Shown here: positions 1 to 5,480 of the stretch, piece by piece | Layout of the letters: each line of letters begins with the position of its first letter | How positions within the stretch are numbered: the stretch's first letter is position 1 | DNA from: Caulobacteraceae bacterium | GTDB taxonomy: Bacteria > Pseudomonadota > Alphaproteobacteria > Caulobacterales > Caulobacteraceae | Reading direction: 5' to 3' | DNA: 6,446 bases | Assembly (NCBI GenBank): GCA_013815405.1 | Contig: JACDGF010000131.1 | Location: forward strand, 1 to 6,446 | The notes under the pieces: generated by a model | Databases searched by the model: none | What the model saw: the letters and a program-made list of their open reading frames with translations, nothing else | What the model was told of the DNA's origin: nothing | Program-made: the position numbers and the translations under genes

Positions 1-393
1 GGCCTGGCCGGCGGTCAGCACCCGCCGCACGGTCATGACGTGGATGACGGTCTCGCGTTGAAGCTCGCCCATGGCGGCGTGGAAGCGGCCGATGGCGCGT
101 TCGGCGCTCGGCCCATAGGCGTGTTCGGTGACGATGGCGCGGGCCAGATCGGCGTTGGCGGCGCGCATCTCGGTCTCCAGCGCCCGGCGACGGACGGCGA
201 AACCCGCTTCCAGCGCCGCAATCCGTCGAGCCTGGGCGGCGTCGAGATGGAGCGTACGATGCAGGACTTCGTCGAGGCCGGGGGCGTGGGACGCTTGAGC
301 GAGGCCGTGGCGGACGCCCAGCCAGCCTCCGGCAAGCCCCGCGAGCGCCGTGGCGAGGATCAGGGCGACGATCAGAGCGGCGTGACGCCTCAC
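1..393 (-). CDS. CnrX-like membrane-anchored periplasmic metal sensor (partial, 3' end off the left edge)
   Basis: 131 residues are visible; the C-terminus lies outside the window. Residues 5-26 form a hydrophobic signal-anchor after a basic start (R2, R3), followed by a mostly helical periplasmic domain rich in charged heptad-like stretches. From memory, this domain aligns without gaps to Cupriavidus CnrX, the Co/Ni sensor that releases sigma factor CnrH through anti-sigma CnrY: the LHxxLxLD region, the RRRxLET-RAAN segment and the QRxTxxHV segment all match in order and spacing. Of the five CnrX metal ligands I recall (H42, H46, E63, H119, M123), H45, E62 and H118 are kept here, while the other two positions are D41 and V122. 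The start is GTG, overlapping the stop of the upstream gene (GTGA), so translation is probably coupled. No clear ribosome binding site precedes it. The metal specificity is unknown. A generic Spy/CpxP-type protein is the alternative, but the ligand spacing argues for CnrX. Confidence 0.85.
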   Translation of the reverse strand, partial: MRRHAALIVALILATALAGLAGGWLGVRHGLAQASHAPGLDEVLHRTLHLDAAQARRIAALEAGFAVRRRALETEMRAANADLARAIVTEHAYGPSAERAIGRFHAAMGELQRETVIHVMTVRRVLTAGQA

Positions 394-674
394 TCGCCGG
401 CGCCGATCAGGCGGGTGGAGGGCGCCAGCGCCATGCGCGGGGAAAACACGCCAAAGCCCCCGGGCTCGGCGAAGGACCGGGCGCTCGCCCCGCCCCACGT
501 GAGGCCAGCGGCGAGGGCGACGGCCAGAGCCCCGCCTTGCAGCGCGCCGACCACGGCCATCCGTCGATCCGCCGCCGCCCGCTCCGCCACGCCGCGCCAG
601 ATCGCCGCTTCGAGGCCAAGGAGGGGCGCGTCGCTGCCGGTGAGAAGCAGGGCGTCGATGTCATCGTCGGTCAT
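390..674 (-). CDS. CnrY-like single-pass membrane anti-sigma factor (94 aa)
   Basis: A short protein with an acidic N-terminus (D3-D5, D7), an amphipathic segment around residues 18-38 (LLGLEAAIWRGVAER) ending in R37-R38, one membrane span at about 40-60, and a roughly 34-residue C-terminal tail. The basic residues before the span predict a cytoplasmic N-terminus. This is the topology of CnrY, whose cytoplasmic N-terminus binds the ECF sigma factor CnrH and whose periplasmic tail contacts CnrX; CnrY is about 95 residues. Sequence similarity is weak, so the assignment rests on size, topology and the CnrX-like gene that follows with a 4-base overlap. I chose the ATG at 672-674 over an in-frame one 19 codons upstream because GAGGG lies 6 bases before it and the extra residues (arginine- and glutamate-rich) look untranslated. 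It is probably the first gene of a metal-responsive operon, with the sigma gene expected off the left edge. Confidence 0.7.
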   Translation of the reverse strand: MTDDDIDALLLTGSDAPLLGLEAAIWRGVAERAAADRRMAVVGALQGGALAVALAAGLTWGGASARSFAEPGGFGVFSPRMALAPSTRLIGAGE

Positions 675-680
675 TTGTGG

Positions 681-685
681 CCCTC
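681..685 (-). promoter_or_regulatory. Ribosome binding site of the CnrY-like gene
   Basis: On the minus strand GAGGG lies 6 bases before the ATG at 674. It decides that start against the upstream in-frame ATG at 731. Confidence 0.6.
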
Positions 686-697
686 GTCGAAGCGGTT

Positions 698-710
698 CCT
701 CACCCTCTCC
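698..710. repeat. Possible degenerate half of a REP-like element
   Basis: CCTCACCCTCTCC shares CCCTCTCC with the left arm of the hairpin 70 bases further on, and with its inverse in the right arm. It lies 24 bases upstream of the CnrY-like start codon. It may be a decayed half of the same intergenic repeat family. The shared core is only 8 bases, so this is tentative. Confidence 0.3.
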
Positions 711-774
711 TCTACGCGGCTCGACGCGCAACCCCTCGCACGTCTCCCCTGGAGCTACGGCTACCGCGTCACTT

Positions 775-809
775 AGCCCTCTCCCCCGTGAAGAACGGGG
801 GAGAGGGCT
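775..809. terminator. Perfect 15-bp hairpin, REP-like, likely transcription terminator of the DUF427 gene
   Basis: Bases 775-789 and 795-809 are perfect inverted complements with a 5-base loop (GAAGA). The stem core is CCCTCTCCCCC paired with GGGGGAGAGGG. It begins 20 bases after the DUF427 stop codon, where a terminator for that minus-strand gene belongs, and upstream of the CnrY-like gene, which it could insulate. Neither strand has a T-tract after the stem, so it is not a textbook intrinsic terminator. Stems of this C-rich/G-rich type recur between genes of many GC-rich proteobacteria as REP-like elements, so it may be a dispersed repeat that also blocks read-through or stabilises transcript ends. 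A weaker outer inverted repeat (CCGCGTC at 764-770, GACGCGG at 823-829) flanks it asymmetrically. Apart from this hairpin and the half-repeat, I see nothing clear in 675-829. Confidence 0.6.
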
Positions 810-829
810 TAAGCAAGGTAGAGACGCGG

Positions 830-1312
830 CTATCCCGGCGGCTTGGGATCGCGGGTAGTCGCGGGCCAGGGCTCGCGTTGGGAGGCCCCGTCGCCTTCGT
901 CGGTGTGTTCGATCACGGCGGCGACCGAGGCGGGGGGCAGGGCCTCGTCCAGCTCATGAACCTCGACGAGGTTGGGGAAGAAGGCGAGCCGGCCGGCGAT
1001 CACCTCCATGGCCGGGTAGGGGTGCTCATAGGACCAGGCCGCGTTCTCGGCGATCGCACCGTCCATCATCAGGGTGAAGTAGTTGGCGTGGCCCTTGTAG
1101 GGGCAGTGGGTGTCTCGCGTCGTGGGGGCGAAATAGGCCATGTCGACGTCGGCGCGGGGGAAGTAGGCGACCGGCTTGTAGGACGCCTCGCGCAGCATCA
1201 GCACGCCGGCGCTGTCGGCGATCACATGGCCTCGATAGAGCGCCTGCATCCGGCGCGGATGGCCCTCGACCGTGATGGGATGATCGGGGCCGGGTGTCTT
1301 GATGGCGTCCAT
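830..1312 (-). CDS. DUF427 family protein (160 aa)
   Basis: A soluble cytoplasmic protein with no signal peptide or membrane segment, belonging to the DUF427 family (Pfam NTP_transf_9). Family hallmarks appear in order: HPI near residues 11-13, the strand with IADS (31-34), LREASY (40-45), YFPRADV (50-56), the highly conserved THCPYKGHANY (68-78), AAWSYEHPYP (91-100) and a hydrophobic strand ending in FFP (111-113). The conserved core ends near residue 117; the remaining 43 residues are acidic and proline-rich and look disordered. The biochemical function of the family is not established, despite the Pfam name. The ATG at 1310-1312 is preceded by GAAAGG about 11 bases upstream, a mediocre site, and puts the HPI motif at the expected distance from the N-terminus. 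The gene is divergent from the peptide transporter and shares a 170-base region with it; the hairpin at 775-809 probably ends its transcript. Confidence 0.93.
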   Translation of the reverse strand: MDAIKTPGPDHPITVEGHPRRMQALYRGHVIADSAGVLMLREASYKPVAYFPRADVDMAYFAPTTRDTHCPYKGHANYFTLMMDGAIAENAAWSYEHPYPAMEVIAGRLAFFPNLVEVHELDEALPPASVAAVIEHTDEGDGASQREPWPATTRDPKPPG

Positions 1313-1482
1313 GGGTGGCCAAGCCTTTCGTCGCGGTCCGCGAGCCCTCGTCAGGTGGGTCCCGCCGGGGCCGGGCGGAAGGGGTCTGCTTGTGAATTCC
1401 CCGGCGGCGTGATTGGTTGCCGGCGAACAGAAGCCGGCGCCCGCCAGCCGGCCACATCCACGCGAAGCCGGGCCGGGGCGCC
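1313..1482. promoter_or_regulatory. Divergent intergenic region, presumably carrying both promoters
   Basis: These 170 bases separate the start codons of the DUF427 gene (minus) and the transporter (plus), so the promoters of both should lie here. I could not pick out convincing -35/-10 elements. The only ordered signal is three GCCGGC hexamers starting at 1419, 1433 and 1447, exactly 14 bases apart, shortly before the transporter start. GCCGGC is frequent by chance in DNA this GC-rich, so a role as operator is only a possibility. Confidence 0.4.
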
Positions 1483-3405
1483 ATGAACAGCATCGTCGTC
1501 ATCGCCGGGGTGATCATCACCCTGGCCACGGGCATTCCGGTGATGATGCAGATCCTGCGCGATCATCCGCGCGGCCTGTTCATCCTGTTCTTCGCCGAGA
1601 TGTGGGAGCGGTTTTCCTACTACGGCATGCGCGGCCTGCTGGTGTTTTACCTCACCCAGCAGTTCCTGTTCGACGACAAGGTGGCCAACGGCCAGTACGG
1701 CTCCTACGCCACCCTGGTCTATCTGCTGCCCCTGATCGGCGGGACATTGGCGGACCGCTATCTGGGCGCGCGCAAGGCGGTGGCGTTCGGGGCCCTGCTG
1801 CTGGTGGCCGGCCACATGACCATGGCCATCGAGGGGCCGCCGGCCCATCAGGTGCTGACCTGGCATGGCGCGCATTATGAATTCAAGGTGACCGGCCGGG
1901 GCGACACGCGGGTCGCCAAGCTGATGGTGGCGGGCCGGGGCTACGACTTCGGCCAGAAGCCCGGCGGCGACTTCGAGGTCAAGGGCCTGCCGGCCGCCTC
2001 GCCCCTGCCGGCGGTTCTTCCCGCGGGCTCCTTTTCGATGACCAAGGAGGGCCGGATCCCGGTCTTCGTCGACACCCTGTATCTGGCCCTGGCCCTGATC
2101 ATCATGGGGGTGGGGTTCCTGAAGGCCAACATCTCCTCGATCGTGGGCCAGCTCTACGCCCAGGGCGACCCCCGGCGCGATCCCGGCTTCACCCTCTACT
2201 ACTACGGGGTCAACCTGGGGGCCTTCTGGGCGGCGATCCTGTGCGGCTACCTCGGCCAGAACTACGGGTGGAAATACGGCTTCGGCCTGGCCGGGGTGGG
2301 CATGCTGGCCGGATACGTCACCTTCATGATCGGCAAGCCGCTGCTGCGGGGCCGGGGCGAGCCGCCCGACCCGGCCCGGCTGGCCCGGCCCCTGGTCGGC
2401 CCGGTCAATCTCGAATGGCTGATCTATCTGGGCGGGGTGGTCGCGGTCGGCGCGGTGTGGATCCTGGTCCAGCACAATGCGGTGGTCGGCTGGGCGCTGC
2501 TCCTTGGCTCGGCGGCGGCGCTTTCGTATGTCGGCTATTTCATGGCCACGCGATGCGGCAAGGTGGAGCGCGAGCGGCTCTTCCTGGCCTTCGTCCTGAT
2601 CTTCGGCGCGATCGTCTTCTTCACCCTGTTCGAACAGGCCGCCACCTCCCTCAACCTCTACGCCGACCGCAACACCAATCTCGCCCTGACCCGCGCGCCG
2701 ATCGTCTTCCACGCCCTGGGCCAGGAGGTGTTCCTCGGCACGCGGGCGATGATCATGGCCGCCACCACAGCCCCCGGCGCGTGGTGGATCGACACCGGTT
2801 TCGGCGCCGCCCAGACCCAGTCGTTCAACGCCGGCTTCATCCTGATCTTCGCGCCGGTCTTCGCGGCCCTGTGGGGGTGGCTGGGCCGCAGGGGGCGCGA
2901 CCCCAATCCGGTGACCAAGTTCGGCCTGGGCCTGGCGCAGGTCGGCCTGGGATTCCTGGTCATCGTCTGGAGCCAGGGCCTGGCCGACGCCCACTTCCGC
3001 CTGCCCTTGCTGGTGCTGGCCTTCACCTATCTGCTGCACACCACCGGCGAGCTTTGCCTGAGCCCCGTGGGCCTCTCGGAGATCACCAAGCTCGCGCCGC
3101 CGATCCTGGTCTCCACCCTGCTGGCGGTCTGGTTCCTGGCGGTCTCGGCGGCGGAATACATCGGGGCGATCATCGCCCAGTTCGCGGGCACGGCCACGGC
3201 GGGCGGCCAGGTCCTCGACCCCAAGGCCGCCCTGGCGACCTCGCTCGGCATCTTCAACACCATCGGCTGGGCGGGGGTCGGGTTCGGCGTGGCGTTCCTG
3301 GGCCTGGCGCCCTTCATCAAGCACTGGGGCCACGGGGTGAACGATCCGGCCAACCATCCGGCGGCGGAGCCCTCGGCCCAGGCGGCGCTCAACCAAACGT
3401 CTTGA
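1483..3405 (+). CDS. POT/PTR2-family proton-coupled oligopeptide transporter (640 aa)
   Basis: An inner-membrane major facilitator protein that imports di- and tripeptides, driven by proton influx. Diagnostic motifs are all present: ExxERFxYYG in TM1 (E39-G48), the MFS loop ADRYLGARK between TM2 and TM3, the TM4 lysine in GFLKANISS (K214), the PTR2 signature around LYYYGVNLGAF in TM5, the TM7 glutamate in LFEQAATSLNLY (E384) and the TM10 glutamate in GELCLSPVG (E523). I count 14 family helices (12 plus the two central ones of bacterial POTs) and one extra hydrophobic segment at residues 3-22. At 640 residues it is longer than the usual 450-500, because of about 75 hydrophilic residues between TM3 and TM4 (118-193), predicted periplasmic, and an extended TM7-TM8 loop. 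The ATG at 1483 is preferred over TTG at 1417, whose product would begin with an arginine/proline-rich stretch; its upstream site is poor. Its 3' end overlaps the receptor gene. The exact substrates cannot be read from sequence. Confidence 0.94.
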   Translation: MNSIVVIAGVIITLATGIPVMMQILRDHPRGLFILFFAEMWERFSYYGMRGLLVFYLTQQFLFDDKVANGQYGSYATLVYLLPLIGGTLADRYLGARKAVAFGALLLVAGHMTMAIEGPPAHQVLTWHGAHYEFKVTGRGDTRVAKLMVAGRGYDFGQKPGGDFEVKGLPAASPLPAVLPAGSFSMTKEGRIPVFVDTLYLALALIIMGVGFLKANISSIVGQLYAQGDPRRDPGFTLYYYGVNLGAFWAAILCGYLGQNYGWKYGFGLAGVGMLAGYVTFMIGKPLLRGRGEPPDPARLARPLVGPVNLEWLIYLGGVVAVGAVWILVQHNAVVGWALLLGSAAALSYVGYFMATRCGKVERERLFLAFVLIFGAIVFFTLFEQAATSLNLYADRNTNLALTRAPIVFHALGQEVFLGTRAMIMAATTAPGAWWIDTGFGAAQTQSFNAGFILIFAPVFAALWGWLGRRGRDPNPVTKFGLGLAQVGLGFLVIVWSQGLADAHFRLPLLVLAFTYLLHTTGELCLSPVGLSEITKLAPPILVSTLLAVWFLAVSAAEYIGAIIAQFAGTATAGGQVLDPKAALATSLGIFNTIGWAGVGFGVAFLGLAPFIKHWGHGVNDPANHPAAEPSAQAALNQTS

Positions 3406-5425
3406 GCACCCGGAAATAGAGCAGACGGCCGAAGTGGAGGTCGCGCAGGTCGGTGAAGGCCAGGGGCGAGGTGTTGCGCGTATCGACATAGACGTTGCGG
3501 ACATGCTCGAAACCGCGCGCGCCGAGATTCTGGATCTCCGCGCGGAAGACCAGATCGGGTCTGGGCTTGTATTCGGCGAACAACACGACGTAGGTCTTGA
3601 GCTTGTCGGTGTCGATTTCGTCGAACCGGTAATAGACCTCCTGCCACTGGTTGTAGATGTCGAAGCCCCAGGTCGCCTTGAAGCGCGGGATCCCCTGGGT
3701 GAAATGGGCTTCGGCGCTCAGCGGGCGCAGGCCGGAGATCGGCCGCGGCTGGCCGGTGGTGGGATCGATCACCCGGGACCATCGCCAGGTGGCCTGACCG
3801 GTCAGCAGGCCGCGCGGGATGGCGAATTTGTCGGTCGGCAGGGTCAGGGTGAACGCGACCTCGTCCTTGGTTCCGTTCCCGATATTGCCCGGCGCGTCGA
3901 ACGTCCCCGCCGGATCGAAGATCGGCGCGCGGTCGATGACGTCGGCGAGGAAGAAGTGGCGCCAGGTGACCGTGGCCTCGGCGGCGCTCCAGAACCGCCG
4001 GTCGTAGGCGGCCTCGAGCACCCAGTCCTGCTGGGGGTTCAGGTTGGGGTTGCCGGCGTGGACGGTGCCGGTGTTCAAGGTCGCGGCGGAGGCGGCGAAG
4101 TCGTCGAAGTTGAGCTGGCCGACCTCGTGCTCGGCGCGCAGGCGGATCTGGTCGGCGCCGTCCGGCGACCAAGTCAGGGCGAGCCGCGGCTTGGGGTAGA
4201 ACAGGGTCTTGGCGTTGATCACGTCGCCGGCGGAGGCGATATGCGACACCTCGCCGCGCAGGCCCGCTTCGACCGTGAGGGTGGGCCGGGCCTGCCAGGT
4301 GGCGGTGGCGAAGGCCTCGCCCCGCGCCTCGGTGACCCGGACATTGGCGGCCGGCAGGTCGATCGGAACCCCATTCTGGGCATAGGTGGTGCGGGTCTGG
4401 AGCCAGTTGTAGTCGCCCTCGGCGCCGGCCTGCACCGACAGGGCCTTGCTGGCCTCATAGGTGACGGTCGCGCGGGCGATGCTTTCGCCGGTGGTCTTGC
4501 GCAGGGCGAAGTCGGCGGCGAACCCGTCGGTCTGGTAGTCGTCGGTGATCGGCTTGCGGCCCAACTGCTGGAGCAGGAAGGTCTCGACCCGAGCGCGCGG
4601 GCCGAGCGCCCGGTCATAGCGCAGGCCAATCTCGAACGTCTCGGGGCTCTCGTGATAGTGTTCGAATTCACGGACCGGCGAGTCGAGGTGACGGTCGAAG
4701 ATCGTAAGGTCGTAGGGGGCGAGGAAGATCGAACCGTTGACCCGCAGCTTGCCGCCAAAGACGGGCCTCTCGATCGCCGCCGTCGCCTTGTAGTTGTGGA
4801 CCTCGCCGAGGGAATGCTCCTGGGCGGTGAACAGGGTCGCCCCGGCCGCATCGACGCGGATCCTGGGCCCGTCTCCCGCCCCGTCGTCGAAACCCCGCGC
4901 GACCAGCAGGGATCCCTCCAGGGTGGTCGCGCCGGCGCGTTTGGAGCCCTCCGCGCGCGCACCGAATCCCAGCCGGCCGTCCGGAGCGTGAGTGGTCGAG
5001 GCGGCGAGGGTGAGCTTGGCGCCAGCGTCGGAGCGGCGCACGACATTAGCCAGGACCGTCTTGCCCTGCATGTCGATCCCCGGCGCGCCGCCGCGGATCA
5101 CGTCGATGCGCAGGACCGAGGAGACCGAGATCCGCTTGAGGATCTGGTCCAGGCCGTCATCCTTGGACGCGGGCCGGGCGCCGTCGATCAGCACATTGCC
5201 GGCGGCGCCGCCGAAGCCGCGCACCGTATCGCCCTTGTCGAAGGTGAAGCCCGGCAGGAGGGAGACCATGTCCAGGGCCGTGGTCGGCTGGGCGGCGACA
5301 AAATAAGCGGGCGGGTAACTCGTCACCGCGGTCGAGGCGCGCGGCGAGGGAGGCGGGGGGAGCGGGGCCGGGGCGGCGGCGGGCGCGACGGCCAGAACCG
5401 CCGCCGCGGCGATACCCAGACTCAT
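3389..5425 (-). CDS. TonB-dependent outer-membrane receptor (678 aa)
   Basis: An outer-membrane active-transport channel powered by TonB-ExbBD. Residues 1-20 form an alanine-rich signal-like segment, followed by a proline-rich stretch (21-28) and a probable TonB box, TAVTS (32-36). The plug spans about 45-131: LLPGF (56-60), VRGFGG (68-73), NVLIDGARP (77-85), RIDVIRGG (106-113) and the PGIDMQG block (115-121), leading into a barrel of alternating aromatic/polar strands to the C-terminus (LLYFRVLKTFG). The plug pattern is that of a receptor group common in caulobacters and sphingomonads; the ligand is unknown. There is no N-terminal signalling (STN) or carboxypeptidase-like domain, so no anti-sigma signalling is expected. 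The start is fixed: GGAGG lies 6 bases upstream of the ATG and an in-frame TAG lies at 5450-5452. Two oddities are the lack of Lys/Arg in the signal n-region and a final glycine after the usual terminal phenylalanine. It lies 55 bases downstream of tldD, possibly co-transcribed. Confidence 0.93.
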   Translation of the reverse strand: MSLGIAAAAVLAVAPAAAPAPLPPPPSPRASTAVTSYPPAYFVAAQPTTALDMVSLLPGFTFDKGDTVRGFGGAAGNVLIDGARPASKDDGLDQILKRISVSSVLRIDVIRGGAPGIDMQGKTVLANVVRRSDAGAKLTLAASTTHAPDGRLGFGARAEGSKRAGATTLEGSLLVARGFDDGAGDGPRIRVDAAGATLFTAQEHSLGEVHNYKATAAIERPVFGGKLRVNGSIFLAPYDLTIFDRHLDSPVREFEHYHESPETFEIGLRYDRALGPRARVETFLLQQLGRKPITDDYQTDGFAADFALRKTTGESIARATVTYEASKALSVQAGAEGDYNWLQTRTTYAQNGVPIDLPAANVRVTEARGEAFATATWQARPTLTVEAGLRGEVSHIASAGDVINAKTLFYPKPRLALTWSPDGADQIRLRAEHEVGQLNFDDFAASAATLNTGTVHAGNPNLNPQQDWVLEAAYDRRFWSAAEATVTWRHFFLADVIDRAPIFDPAGTFDAPGNIGNGTKDEVAFTLTLPTDKFAIPRGLLTGQATWRWSRVIDPTTGQPRPISGLRPLSAEAHFTQGIPRFKATWGFDIYNQWQEVYYRFDEIDTDKLKTYVVLFAEYKPRPDLVFRAEIQNLGARGFEHVRNVYVDTRNTSPLAFTDLRDLHFGRLLYFRVLKTFG

Positions 5426-5431
5426 GGCCTG

Positions 5432-5436
5432 CCTCC
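5432..5436 (-). promoter_or_regulatory. Ribosome binding site of the TonB-dependent receptor gene
   Basis: GGAGG on the minus strand, 6 bases before the ATG at 5425. Together with the in-frame TAG at 5450-5452 it leaves no room for an N-terminal extension carrying basic residues. Confidence 0.75.
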
Positions 5437-5480
5437 GAACCTCGAGCGTCTAGCTCGCAAGGCCGGCGCGGGGACGCCAG

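Noticed and set aside
33..335. 100-codon minus-strand frame starting at 335
   Set aside because: It is out of frame with the GTG-started CnrX-like gene, which explains the same bases with a signal-anchor and conserved ligand spacing.
40..858. 272-codon plus-strand frame, and a second plus frame at 677-1486
   Set aside because: They run opposite the CnrX/CnrY-like genes and DUF427, have compositionally biased products and show no family motifs.
1351..3504. 717-codon open frame on the minus strand
   Set aside because: It is antisense to the peptide transporter. The translation is Gln/Arg/Gly/Asp-rich with no recognisable fold, while the plus-strand frame carries every POT motif.
3389..5425. 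Receptor as a sigma-regulating transducer paired with the left-hand anti-sigma gene
   Set aside because: It has no N-terminal STN signalling domain, and the anti-sigma-like gene is 2.7 kb away with its own periplasmic sensor.
5436..5460. Small inverted repeat CGAGC/GCTCG between tldD and the receptor gene, considered as a terminator
   Set aside because: It is a 5-bp stem without a T-tract, too weak to support a terminator. It does not argue against co-transcription.
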